Source: an uncultured bacterium
Lineage (GTDB): Bacteria > Actinomycetota > Coriobacteriia > Coriobacteriales > Coriobacteriaceae
Length of the DNA: 52,938 bases
Assembly: GCA_905214905.1 (NCBI GenBank)
Contig: CAJMNK010000004.1
Span: 1 to 52,938 of the forward strand
Direction of reading: 5' to 3'
Shown one piece after another: positions 27,504 to 35,521 of the stretch. Both the position numbers and the translations under genes were made by a program. The notes below the pieces were generated by a model. That model worked only from the letters and a program-made list of their open reading frames with translations, did not search any database and was not told the origin of the DNA. Position 1 is the stretch's first letter. Every line of letters begins with the position of its first letter.

Positions 27504-27692
27504 ATGTCCAAAGTTTGCGAAGTTTGCGGTAAGCACCCCGTTGCCGGTCGCTCCATCAGCCACTCTCACCGCGTCACCAACCGTAAGTTCCGCCCCAACA
27601 TCCAGCGCGTCTACGTCGTCGTCGATGGTCACCGTCGCAAGATGAACGTTTGCTCCACCTGCCTCAAGTCCGGCAAGGTTGCGCGCTCCTAA
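27504..27692 (+). CDS. rpmB: 50S ribosomal protein L28, zinc-binding form
   Basis: L28 is a small 50S protein near the exit-site region. ATG 27504 follows AAGGAGG and gives 62 residues, MSKVCEVCGK through CSTCLKSGK: the two CxxC pairs make this the C+ zinc-ribbon version. HSHRVTNRKFRPNIQ is the family core. A longer frame upstream includes the promoter and is rejected. Monocistronic, with a strong terminator 70 bp downstream. Cells that carry a cysteine-free paralogue often swap it in under zinc starvation; none is seen here. Confidence 0.97.
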   Translation: MSKVCEVCGKHPVAGRSISHSHRVTNRKFRPNIQRVYVVVDGHRRKMNVCSTCLKSGKVARS

Positions 27693-27760
27693 ATAAGGTC
27701 TTACCAACAAGTACCTCGGACTCTCCGGGTCAAAGACCTCGCGTTCACATAGAACTTACC

Positions 27761-27793
27761 AAAGGCGTCCTCCCCTACGGAGGGCGCCTTTTT
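27761..27793 (+). terminator. Terminator after rpmB
   Basis: AAGGCG-CCTCC stem with GGAGG-CGCCTT partner and a run of five T. It ends 3 bp before the left inverted repeat of the RAYT element. Confidence 0.9.
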
Positions 27794-27796
27794 GCA

Positions 27797-27849
27797 CTCA
27801 TTGGGGACAGACTTACATGAGTGTTTTCACGCATTGGGGACAGACATAG
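27797..27849 (+). repeat. Left 53-bp inverted repeat of RAYT element
   Basis: Contains ATTGGGGACAGAC twice in tandem, 33 bp apart. Its outer part is self-complementary, CACTCA (27795-27800) with TGAGTG (27818-27823), so a foldback single strand is possible. It matches the reverse complement of 28830-28882 at 49 of 53 positions. Confidence 0.9.
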
Positions 27850-27918
27850 ATGAGCGCTTTCCCAAGCTTGCAGCGCACCGATGAGCTCACGGCGCGCAGA
27901 TCGGCCCTAATCCCCGCC

Positions 27919-28695
27919 TCACGCAGCCTCGTTCCAGCCTGCAGTGGACTTGGTCACACTTGTAGCGCCGATGCCAGTGATACGGGCAATTTGCTTGACC
28001 GTGAGATGCGCCCGCCTGAGCCTCAGCAGGCAGGCATCGCGTTCGGGACGTGGCAGGGCCTTGAGCAGCGCAGGATCTATGCTCGGCAGGACTTCGCGCG
28101 CAACGGAAAGGGCTTCCTCATCGGGGATCCGCCGGCGGGGAAGAACCTCCACTGACCAGATCCGCCCGGCAACTTCCTTAAGATGCTCGCAATAGCGACG
28201 GGAACCCCCGACAATATCGAGCATGAGGGCCGCATCGCAGATGTCAAAGGGATCGTAGCCCAGCTGGTATGCCCTGAAGCTTGACCAGCGGTAGGCATCG
28301 AGCGAGTCGAGCGCGCCTTTTACGGGATTGAGATGGATATAATCGAGCAGCTGCACTGCCTGCGTGTCTGACTCAACCGCAACCCGCGAATAGCGATTGT
28401 CAAACAGATGACCCGTTCTCCCCGTTTTCCCATTGAAATACTTAGCATATGCCGTCAGTGCGCACTGCATTGCCTTTGAAAGGTTGTCAAATGGGTCATC
28501 AACCATCAAATGGAAGTGGTTATCCATAAGGCACCAAGCCAACACCGCCACGTCATGGCGCGCGAACCTGTCCGAGATATCCGATAAAAAACGATAACGG
28601 TCGGAGTCATCTTCAAAAATAATCTGTTTGGAGTTGCCGCGGTCAAAGACGTGGTAGTAGCCGGTGAGCGAAACGGCGCGGGCGCATCGAGGCAA
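27919..28695 (-). CDS. REP-associated tyrosine transposase (Y1 family)
   Basis: HUH single-strand transposase of the IS200-like/RAYT branch. From TTG 28695 (AAAGGAG, 5 nt spacer) the 258-residue protein starts MPRCARAVSLTGYYHVFDRG, the usual RAYT N-terminus. The metal site is HFH in WCLMDNHFHLMV, and the catalytic Tyr lies in LTAYAKYFNGKTGRTGHLFDN. A C-terminal helix-turn-helix follows (HLTVKQIARITGIGATSV). All catalytic residues are present, so it may be active. The open frame to ATG 28758 adds a non-family leader. Confidence 0.88.
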   Translation of the reverse strand: MPRCARAVSLTGYYHVFDRGNSKQIIFEDDSDRYRFLSDISDRFARHDVAVLAWCLMDNHFHLMVDDPFDNLSKAMQCALTAYAKYFNGKTGRTGHLFDNRYSRVAVESDTQAVQLLDYIHLNPVKGALDSLDAYRWSSFRAYQLGYDPFDICDAALMLDIVGGSRRYCEHLKEVAGRIWSVEVLPRRRIPDEEALSVAREVLPSIDPALLKALPRPERDACLLRLRRAHLTVKQIARITGIGATSVTKSTAGWNEAA

Positions 28696-28829
28696 AATCT
28701 CTCCTTTCAAAACCGAACAGGCGAACAGGCAACACCTAAAAGGAGAGAAGGAACGCAAAATGCTGAGCCTGTGACCTATTTATATCCAATAAGCGGCAAA
28801 AACAGGTCCAGAACGGCAAAATGGCAAAA

Positions 28830-28882
28830 CGATGTCTGTCCCAAATGAGTGAAAGCACTCATGTAAGTCTGTCCCCAATGAG
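28830..28882 (-). repeat. Right 53-bp inverted repeat of RAYT element
   Basis: Reverse complement of the left repeat with four differences. It carries GTCTGTCCC twice and an internal CACTCATG.. foldback. Lies 75 bp upstream of the transposase ATG candidate and just before the adhE-side hairpin. Confidence 0.9.
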
Positions 28883-28902
28883 CGGGGCGATGCATTTTAG
28901 TT

Positions 28903-28930
28903 AAAACGCTTCAGTTTATTGAAGCGTTTT
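28903..28930. terminator. Bidirectional terminator-like hairpin before adhE
   Basis: AAAACGCTTCA pairs perfectly with TGAAGCGTTTT across a six-base loop; four T on each strand's 3' side. It lies about 45 bp before the adhE -10 and could insulate adhE from the RAYT region. Confidence 0.65.
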
Positions 28931-28974
28931 AGTGTGCCTTTTAGAGGAATCTGACCGTTCGCCGAATAATTTCT

Positions 28975-28983
28975 TGCTATCAT
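28975..28983 (+). promoter_or_regulatory. Extended -10 promoter of adhE
   Basis: TGCTATCAT, the same nonamer seen in the rpsB promoter, 41 bp before the adhE ATG. I see no Rex-like TTGTTAA-N4-TTAACAA operator near it. Confidence 0.55.
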
Positions 28984-29023
28984 GCAAGGCGTAGGGTAAA
29001 TCTCCGATCGCAAGGAGACACAA

Positions 29024-31672
29024 ATGGTGAAAAAGTCACCGGAAAACACTACTCCCGCAATCGTGGACAACGTAGAGGCGCTTGAGGCTAAGCTCGCTCA
29101 GATGCGAGAGGCCCAGGCGCTTTTTGCTACGTACACGCAGGAGCAGGTCGACAAGATCTTCTATGAGGCCGCCATGGCCGCCAACAAGGCTCGTATCCCG
29201 TTGGCGAAGATGGCCATCGAGGAGACCGGCCGCGGCGTTCTTGAGGACAAGGTCATCAAGAACCACTACGCCGCAGAGTACATCTACAACGCTTACAAGA
29301 ACACCAAGACCTGTGGTGTCCTGGAGCGCGACGAGGCTTACGGCATCACCAAGATCGCCGAGCCCATCGGCATCGTGGGCGCCGTCATCCCGACGACCAA
29401 CCCCACCTCCACCGCGATCTTCAAGACGCTGATCAGCCTGAAGACCCGCAACGCCATCATCATCTCCCCGCACCCGGCTGCCGCCAAGTGCACCATCGCC
29501 GCCGCTAAGCTCGTGCTTGACGCCGCCGTCAAGGCCGGCGCCCCCGAGGGCATCATCGGCTGGGTCGATGTCCCCTCCATCGAGCTGACCAACATGGTCA
29601 TGCGCGACGTCGACATCATCCTCGCCACCGGTGGCCCGGGCATGGTCAAGGCCGCCTACTCCTCGGGCAAGCCCGCCCTGGGCGTTGGCGCCGGTAACAC
29701 CCCGGTCGTCATCGACGACACCGCCGACGTGCTGCTCGCCGTCAACTCCATCATCCACTCCAAGACCTTCGACAACGGCATGATCTGCGCTTCCGAGCAG
29801 TCCGTGACCGTCATCGACACCATCTATGACCAGGTTAAGGCCGAGTTCCAGAAGCGCGGCTGCTACTTCGTCAAGCAGGGTGCCGAGATGGAGGCACTGC
29901 GTGCCGCCATGTTCAAGAATGGCGCCCTCGATCACCGCATCCCCGGCATGGCTGCTGCCAAGATCGCTGAGCTCGCCGGCATCGAGGTTCCCGCCAAGAC
30001 CAAGATCCTGATCGCCGAGGTCACCTCCACCGACCCCGCCAAGGAGGAGTTCTCCCACGAGAAGCTCTCCCCGGTCCTGGCCATGTATCACGCCAAGGAC
30101 TTCCAGGAGGCCGTCGACAAGGCCGAGCACCTGGTGCTCGCCGGTGGCCCGGGCCACACCGCCTCTCTGTACGTGCACCCCGCCCAGGCCGAGAAGATCA
30201 GCCTGTTCGAGCACGTCATGAAGGCCTGCCGTATCGTCATCAACACCCCGTCCTCGCACGGCGGCATCGGTGACCTGTACAACTTTGGCATGAAGCCGTC
30301 TCTGACCCTGGGCTGCGGCTCCTGGGGCGGCAACTCCGTCTCCGAGAACGTTGGGGTGAAGCACTTGATCAACGTTAAGACTGTGGCCGAGCGCCGTGAG
30401 AACATGCTGTGGTTCCGCGCTCCCGAGAAGGTCTACTTCAAGAAGGGTTCCACGCCCGTCGCTCTCGACGAGCTCGGTACCGTCATGGGCAAGAAGCGCG
30501 CCTTCATCGTCACCGACCAGTTCCTCTTCAAGAATGGCAACACCCGCGCCATCGAGGCCAAGCTCGACGAGATGGGCATCGCCCACGACTGCTTCTACGA
30601 CGTCGAGCCCGATCCGTCGCTGCAGTGCGCACGTCGCGGCGCCAAGCAGATGGCTCTCTTTGAGCCGGACGTCATCATCGCCGTCGGCGGTGGCTCCGCT
30701 ATGGACGCCGGCAAGATCATGTGGATGATGTACGAGCACCCCGAGTGCAAGTTTGAGGACATGGCCATGGACTTCATGGACATCCGCAAGCGTATCTTCA
30801 CTTTCCCCGAGATGGGCAAGAAGGCCTACTTCGTCGCCGTCCCGACCTCTTCGGGTACCGGCTCCGAGTGCACGCCGTTCGCCATCATCACCGACAAGGA
30901 GACCGGCATCAAGTGGCCGCTCGCCGACTACGCGCTGCTCCCCAACATGGCTATCGTCGACGCCGACAACTGCATGACCGCCCCGCGCGGCCTGACCGCT
31001 GCCTCCGGCATCGACGTCATGACCCACGCCATCGAGTCCTACGTCTCCATCATGGCTTCCGACTACACCAAGGGCCTCTCCGAGCGCGCTGCTAAGCTCG
31101 TCTTCGAGAACCTGCCCTCCAGCTTCACGAACGGCGCCAAGGACCCGCACGCCCGCGAGGAGATGCACAACGCCTCCTGCATGGCCGGCATGGCCTTCGC
31201 CAACGCCTTCCTGGGCCTCAACCACTCCATGGCCCACAAGCTCGGCGCCTTCCATCACCTGCCCCACGGCCTCGCCAACGCCGTCATCCTGACTCGCGTC
31301 ATGCGCTACAACGCCGCCGAGGCTCCCGTCAAGATGGGCACCTTCTCCCAGTATCCTTACCCCAACGCGCTGCACAACTACGCCGAGATGGCCAAGTACT
31401 GCGGCATCGAGGGCAAGGACGACAAGGAGGTCTTCGAGAACTTCATCACGAAGCTCGAGGAGCTCAAGGACTTCATCGGTGTCAAGAAGACCATCGCCGA
31501 CTACGGTGTTGACGAGCAGTACTTCCTCGACACCCTCGACGAGATGACCGAGCAGGCATTCAACGACCAGTGCACCGGCGCTAACCCGCGCTACCCGCTC
31601 ATGAGCGAGATCAAGGAGCTCTACCTGGACGCCTACTACGGCCGCAAGCCTCAGGACTACGCCGTCTGCTAG
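29024..31672 (+). CDS. adhE: Bifunctional acetaldehyde-CoA / alcohol dehydrogenase AdhE
   Basis: AdhE reduces acetyl-CoA to acetaldehyde and then ethanol, regenerating two NAD+ in fermentation; the family forms filaments (spirosomes). ATG 29024 (CAAGGAG) gives 882 residues. The N-terminal aldehyde dehydrogenase has catalytic Cys255 in NGMICASEQS and NAD site ATGGPGMV; the C-terminal iron alcohol dehydrogenase has VGGGSAMDAGK, DVMTHAIESYVS and the iron ligands in NHSMAHKLGAFHHLPHG. Codon use is extremely biased to C-ending codons, implying high expression, and this leaves an open antisense frame over the whole gene. It is followed by a GC-rich hairpin and a kinase gene. Confidence 0.98.
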   Translation: MVKKSPENTTPAIVDNVEALEAKLAQMREAQALFATYTQEQVDKIFYEAAMAANKARIPLAKMAIEETGRGVLEDKVIKNHYAAEYIYNAYKNTKTCGVLERDEAYGITKIAEPIGIVGAVIPTTNPTSTAIFKTLISLKTRNAIIISPHPAAAKCTIAAAKLVLDAAVKAGAPEGIIGWVDVPSIELTNMVMRDVDIILATGGPGMVKAAYSSGKPALGVGAGNTPVVIDDTADVLLAVNSIIHSKTFDNGMICASEQSVTVIDTIYDQVKAEFQKRGCYFVKQGAEMEALRAAMFKNGALDHRIPGMAAAKIAELAGIEVPAKTKILIAEVTSTDPAKEEFSHEKLSPVLAMYHAKDFQEAVDKAEHLVLAGGPGHTASLYVHPAQAEKISLFEHVMKACRIVINTPSSHGGIGDLYNFGMKPSLTLGCGSWGGNSVSENVGVKHLINVKTVAERRENMLWFRAPEKVYFKKGSTPVALDELGTVMGKKRAFIVTDQFLFKNGNTRAIEAKLDEMGIAHDCFYDVEPDPSLQCARRGAKQMALFEPDVIIAVGGGSAMDAGKIMWMMYEHPECKFEDMAMDFMDIRKRIFTFPEMGKKAYFVAVPTSSGTGSECTPFAIITDKETGIKWPLADYALLPNMAIVDADNCMTAPRGLTAASGIDVMTHAIESYVSIMASDYTKGLSERAAKLVFENLPSSFTNGAKDPHAREEMHNASCMAGMAFANAFLGLNHSMAHKLGAFHHLPHGLANAVILTRVMRYNAAEAPVKMGTFSQYPYPNALHNYAEMAKYCGIEGKDDKEVFENFITKLEELKDFIGVKKTIADYGVDEQYFLDTLDEMTEQAFNDQCTGANPRYPLMSEIKELYLDAYYGRKPQDYAVC

Positions 31673-31689
31673 TTTTAGCACGGTTTTTA

Positions 31690-31728
31690 ACGGCGGGGGT
31701 GCACGGGTGTTTCACACACCCCCGCCGT
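31690..31728 (+). other. 12-bp GC hairpin between adhE and the kinase, no U-run
   Basis: ACGGCGGGGGTG pairs perfectly with CACCCCCGCCGT (15-nt loop), but the following bases are CGCTTC, not T-rich. It may be a poor terminator or a 3' stabiliser of the adhE message that lets some transcription continue into the next gene. Confidence 0.6.
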
Positions 31729-31760
31729 CGCTTCTATCGCATCGTTGAAAGGATGCAACC

Positions 31761-32525
31761 ATGCTGCTACCCGATTCCAAGACCGAGCTCGTCCGCCGTG
31801 GCAACAAGGTCGTTTACGACCTGGGCGACAAGATCGTCAAGGTCTTTAACGAGACCAAGCCTGTCTCCGACGTGTTCAACGAGGCTTTGAATCTTGCCCG
31901 CATCAATGAGTGCGGCATCCGCAGCCCCAAGGCTCTCGAGGTTTCCCAGCTCGAGAACGCCAACGGCTGGGCGCTCGTGACCGAGAAGGTTCCGGGCACC
32001 ACCCTTGCCGAAAAGATGACTGCCGAGCCCCAGCGCTTTGGTGAGTACCTCGAGATGTTCGTCGACCTCCAGATCGAGATCCACGGCTACACCTCCCCGC
32101 TGCTCAACCGTCAGCGCGACAAGTTCGCCCGCATGATCGACAGCCTTGATCAGCTCAATGCCACCACGCGCTACAACCTTCAGGAGCGTCTGGACGGCAT
32201 GACCAAGGAGTTCAAGGTCTGCCACGGCGACTTCAACCCCTCCAACGTCATCGTCGGCGACGACGGCCAGCTCTATGTGTGCGACTGGGCACACGCCACC
32301 CAGGGCTCCCCTGCTGCCGACGTTGCCACCACCTACCTGCTCTTTGCTCTCAACAGCAAGGATCAGGCCGAGGCCTACCTGGAGCTCTACTGCGACCGCG
32401 CCGACATGCCCATGCAGGTCGTGCGTCAGTGGACGAGCATCGTCGCTGCTTCCGAGCTCGCTCGTAAGCGCAACGTGAACGATGAGTTCCTGAAGAACTG
32501 GATCGACGTCGTCGATTATCAGTAA
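31761..32525 (+). CDS. Aminoglycoside phosphotransferase/choline kinase-fold protein
   Basis: A 254-residue protein of the APH/choline kinase superfamily. The catalytic loop is CHGDFNPSNVIV (about 157-168) and the metal Asp is in VCDWAHATQGSPAADVA; an N-terminal lobe with VVYDLGDKIVKVF supplies the lysine. ATG 31761 has GAAAGGATG. The substrate is unknown: small alcohols, amino sugars or a drug are all possible, and nothing in the context (after adhE, before a terminator) decides. Codon use is like adhE, suggesting a native, well-expressed gene and not an acquired resistance gene. Confidence 0.75.
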   Translation: MLLPDSKTELVRRGNKVVYDLGDKIVKVFNETKPVSDVFNEALNLARINECGIRSPKALEVSQLENANGWALVTEKVPGTTLAEKMTAEPQRFGEYLEMFVDLQIEIHGYTSPLLNRQRDKFARMIDSLDQLNATTRYNLQERLDGMTKEFKVCHGDFNPSNVIVGDDGQLYVCDWAHATQGSPAADVATTYLLFALNSKDQAEAYLELYCDRADMPMQVVRQWTSIVAASELARKRNVNDEFLKNWIDVVDYQ

Positions 32526-32559
32526 TATCTGAGCGATTCATTTCGCATCGGAGGCACAA

Positions 32560-32601
32560 GGAAAACCCCGCAGCTCATTAGGGATGTGGGGTTTTCCTTT
32601 T
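32560..32601 (+). terminator. Terminator after the kinase gene
   Basis: GGAAAACCCC pairs with GGGGTTTTCC and TTTT follows, 35 bp after the stop. Confidence 0.88.
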
Positions 32602-32623
32602 AGATATCGAGGATGTCACAAGA

Positions 32624-32673
32624 TAAAAGGACGGCCCCGCATCTCCCCGATCTGGAGAAATGCGGGGCCGTCC
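32624..32673 (-). terminator. Terminator after proS
   Basis: A 14-bp stem, GGACGGCCCCGCAT with its complement, plus an inner TCTCC/GGAGA helix; TTTT follows on the reverse strand. It ends the pyrH-to-proS operon, converging with the kinase terminator. Confidence 0.9.
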
Positions 32674-32703
32674 CGTATATCGAACTAAAAGCGAAATCGT
32701 AGA

Positions 32704-34425
32704 TTAACGGCGGGCCGCCTTAACAAGCTCGGAAACCTTGGCGACGACCTCGTCAATCGCCACGTCCTCGCGCTCGCCCGTGGCACGATCCTTGAGCTCA
32801 ACGGTACCGTTCTTAAGGCCGCGCTTGCCGAGCACCACCTGATACGGGAAGCCCATAAGGTCGTTGTCGGCAAACTTAAAGCCGGGACGCTCATCGCGAT
32901 CGTCGACGACGACCTCGATACCCTCGGCGCACAGGCCATCAACGATCTTCTCGCAGACGGAAGCGCACTCCTCCTTCTTGGGGTCGAGCGGAATCACCGC
33001 GACCTCGTACGGAGCGACAGAGACCGGCCAGACGATACCGTGCTCGTCGTTGTGCTGCTCCACGACGGCAGCAAGCGAGCGGGACACGCCCACGCCGTAG
33101 CAACCCATGATAAGCGGCTTTTCCTTGCCATCCTCGTCCATAAAGGTGGCACCCATGGCCTCGGAATACTTGGTGCCCAGCTGGAAGACCTGGGAGACCT
33201 CGATGCCACGGGCAGCAGAGAGCGGCTTGCCGCAGTGCGGGCAGGGATCGCCGGCAACAACGGTGACCAGATCGGCCCACTCATCGACGGTAAAGTCACG
33301 CTCGGGGCAGGCGCCGGTAAAGTGATAGTCGACCTCGTTGGCGCCACAGGCCCACTGCTTGGACTCGCGCAGGCTCTCGTCGCACACCAGACGAATGCCC
33401 TCGGGAAGGTTAACCGGTCCGATAAAGCCCTTATGCAGACCGTAGGTCTGGAGCTCCTCATCGGTCATCATGCGATAACCCTTGCCAAAGACATGCTCGG
33501 CCTTGCAGTCATTGAGCTCATGATCGCCCGGAACAATGGCCACGACTGGCTTGCTCTCGGCATCGATGAGAGCCAAGGACTTGCGCGTGCCGTTCTCGGG
33601 GAAGCCGAAGAACTTTGCAACGGCCTCGATGGTGCCCATGCCCGGAGTCTCGACCTTGGTGAGCGTACCGTCGCCAGGACCCTCGGTCACAACGACCTTG
33701 GTGCTTGCCGCCTCGTCATCGGCAGCAAAGCCACAATCGTCGCAGTAGACCAGCGAAGCCTCGCCGGCCTCGGCCAGCGCCATGTACTCGACGGAGGTGT
33801 CGCCGCCGATCTCGCCGGAGTCGGCGACAACGGGCAGGGCCTTGATGTAGCAGCGCTCGCAGATGTTGGCGTAGGCCTGCTTCATCTTGTCGTACTCCTC
33901 CTGCAGACTCTCCTGCGTGGCGGAGAAGCTGTAGGCGTCCTTCATGATGAACTCACGGCCGCGCATCAGGCCAAAGCGGGGACGGAACTCGTCGCGGAAC
34001 TTATCCTGGATGTGATAGAGATTCACCGGCAGCTGCTTGTAGGAACGCAGTTCATTGCGTACCAGGGCGGTCACGGTCTCCTCGTGCGTGGGGCCGAGCA
34101 CGAACTCACGACCGTGACGGTCATCAAAGCGCACGAGCTCCTTGCCATAGGCATCGATTCGGCCGGACTCGCGCCATAGCTCAGCATCGACCATAATGGG
34201 CATCATGAGCTCCTGCGCACCGGCAGCGTCCATCTCGTCACGCACGATATTCTCGATCTTGCGGATCGAGCGCCATGCGAGCGGCAGATAGGAATACAGG
34301 CCGGCGGCCTCCTTGCGGATCATGCCGGCACGGAGCAGCAGGCGGTGGCTGGCGAGCTCAGCGTCCGCCGGATCCTCTTTAAGCGTCGGCGCATAGAGCT
34401 TAGACATATACATTGCTCGAGTCAT
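32704..34425 (-). CDS. proS: Prolyl-tRNA synthetase with editing domain
   Basis: Charges tRNA-Pro. The 573-residue bacterial-type enzyme has class II motifs (RKEAAGLYSYLPLAWR, GPTHEETVTALVRNE, RPRFGLMRGREFIMKD), a central YbaK-like INS editing domain (about 230-390), and motif 3 GCYGVGVSRSLAAVVEQ, then the anticodon-binding domain with DRDERPGFKFADND. ATG 34425 abuts the ispG stop (TAAATG) and has GGAGAAG. End of the envelope operon. Confidence 0.97.
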   Translation of the reverse strand: MTRAMYMSKLYAPTLKEDPADAELASHRLLLRAGMIRKEAAGLYSYLPLAWRSIRKIENIVRDEMDAAGAQELMMPIMVDAELWRESGRIDAYGKELVRFDDRHGREFVLGPTHEETVTALVRNELRSYKQLPVNLYHIQDKFRDEFRPRFGLMRGREFIMKDAYSFSATQESLQEEYDKMKQAYANICERCYIKALPVVADSGEIGGDTSVEYMALAEAGEASLVYCDDCGFAADDEAASTKVVVTEGPGDGTLTKVETPGMGTIEAVAKFFGFPENGTRKSLALIDAESKPVVAIVPGDHELNDCKAEHVFGKGYRMMTDEELQTYGLHKGFIGPVNLPEGIRLVCDESLRESKQWACGANEVDYHFTGACPERDFTVDEWADLVTVVAGDPCPHCGKPLSAARGIEVSQVFQLGTKYSEAMGATFMDEDGKEKPLIMGCYGVGVSRSLAAVVEQHNDEHGIVWPVSVAPYEVAVIPLDPKKEECASVCEKIVDGLCAEGIEVVVDDRDERPGFKFADNDLMGFPYQVVLGKRGLKNGTVELKDRATGEREDVAIDEVVAKVSELVKAARR

Positions 34426-35508
34426 TTACTTCTCCTCAATAAGTTTGTCGACCTCGGCCATCAGAGCGTCAACAATTTGATCCTCAGCTACTTTACCAAT
34501 GATCTGGCCATGCGAAAAGAGCAGGCCCTGACCTCGTCCACAGGCCACGCCTAGGTCGGCGTCGGAAGCCTCGCCGGGGCCATTAACGGCACACCCCATC
34601 ACGGCGATCGAAAGCGGCGCGGAGTAGTTCTTAAGCCGCTCGGTGACCTCCTCGGCAATGGGAATAAGGTTAACCTGGCAGCGAGCGCACGTGGGGCACG
34701 AGACAATCTCGGGGCCACGGCGACGCAGGCCCAGCGACTGCAGAATACCCCAGGCAACCGGCGGCTCCTCAACCGGATCGGCCGTGAGAGAGACGCGCAT
34801 GGTGTCACCAATACCCTCAGACAGCAGGATACCAAGGCCCACCGAGCTCTTAATGGTGCCCTGGAGCTTGGTACCCGCCTCGGTTACGCCCAGGTGAAGC
34901 GGAACGTGGGGAATCTCACGCGACAGGGCTCGATAGGTATCGAGCGTCGTTTGCACGCTATGGGCCTTAGCCGAAAGCACAATGTTCGTAAATCCGCGGT
35001 CCTCAAAGTGCTGCACAAAACGCTCGCTCGACATCACGAGCTTCTCGGGCTGCGTGAGGTCGTCGCGCTCGGCGATGTCCTGCTCGAGCGAACCGGCGTT
35101 GACGCCAATACGAATCGCACAACCCGCGGCACCCGCAGCATCGATCACCGCGTCGACCTTAGCCCAATCGCCGATATTGCCGGGATTGATGCGCAGCTTG
35201 GCGGCACCAGCCTCGACGGCGCCGATGGCGAGCTTATGGTTAAAGTGAATATCGGCAACGATCGGCACTGGGGACTCGGCACAGATGGTACGGAAGCCCT
35301 CGAGCGCGGCCTCGGTGGGTACACTCACGCGCACGATATCGCAGCCCGCCTGCGCCAACGCGCGAACCTGCCCAAGCGTTGCCTGAGCATCGGCGGTATC
35401 GGTGCAGGTCATGGACTGAACCACCACCGGCGCGCCGCCGCCGATCTGCACGCCGCCCACATACACGGGGCGCGTATGCTCGCGCGGCAAAGAATGGGAT
35501 AGAGACAA
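34426..35508 (-). CDS. ispG: 4-hydroxy-3-methylbut-2-enyl diphosphate synthase IspG, TTG start
   Basis: [4Fe-4S] enzyme of the MEP isoprenoid pathway, converting MEcPP to HMBPP. TIM-barrel N-terminus with VVVQSMTCTDTAD and VADIHFNHKLA; the cluster domain has CPTCARCQVNL and MGCAVNGPGEASDADLG. I choose TTG 35508 (360 residues) because GGGGAG stands 8 nt upstream; a GTG nearer the ribosome site has no spacer. dxr, in the same operon, makes an earlier MEP intermediate, and uppS uses the products. Confidence 0.94.
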   Translation of the reverse strand: MSLSHSLPREHTRPVYVGGVQIGGGAPVVVQSMTCTDTADAQATLGQVRALAQAGCDIVRVSVPTEAALEGFRTICAESPVPIVADIHFNHKLAIGAVEAGAAKLRINPGNIGDWAKVDAVIDAAGAAGCAIRIGVNAGSLEQDIAERDDLTQPEKLVMSSERFVQHFEDRGFTNIVLSAKAHSVQTTLDTYRALSREIPHVPLHLGVTEAGTKLQGTIKSSVGLGILLSEGIGDTMRVSLTADPVEEPPVAWGILQSLGLRRRGPEIVSCPTCARCQVNLIPIAEEVTERLKNYSAPLSIAVMGCAVNGPGEASDADLGVACGRGQGLLFSHGQIIGKVAEDQIVDALMAEVDKLIEEK

Positions 35509-35521
35509 TCCAAACACTCCC

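Larger units (their letters stand above)
27797..28882 (-). mobile_element. REP-associated tyrosine transposase unit
   Basis: A 1.09-kb unit comprising one transposase gene and 53-bp near-identical inverted repeats at its two ends. It sits between the rpmB terminator and a bidirectional hairpin in front of adhE, so no gene is broken. RAYTs are domesticated Y1 transposases that act on flanking REP hairpins. Inverted rather than direct flanks agree with the REP/inverse-REP pairs known for the family. Boundaries are set by the limits of repeat identity. Confidence 0.8.

Noticed and set aside
27692..27760. A tRNA-like segment after rpmB
   Set aside because: No cloverleaf can be drawn and the T-loop consensus is absent; the segment is the rpmB 3' end before its terminator.
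27795..27849. The tandem GGGGACAGAC boxes as a CRISPR fragment
   Set aside because: Only two units per side, imperfect and with an inverted partner across the transposase; no cas genes.
28946..29023. A Rex or FNR-type site in the adhE promoter
   Set aside because: No TTGTTAA or TTGAT-N4-ATCAA type inverted repeat could be found in the upstream 120 bp.
29036..31681. An 881-codon open frame on the strand opposite adhE
   Set aside because: It arises from extreme C-ending codon bias in adhE. The product is a low-complexity Leu/Val/Gly/Asp sequence with no family features. The same applies to long antisense frames over pnp (9-2291), mtaB-dnaJ (6210-8897), rpsB-tsf (41419-42921) and ppdK (49871-52675).
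31761..32525. The APH-fold protein as an acquired aminoglycoside resistance gene
   Set aside because: Codon use matches adhE, there is no mobile element around it, and the superfamily contains many metabolic kinases.
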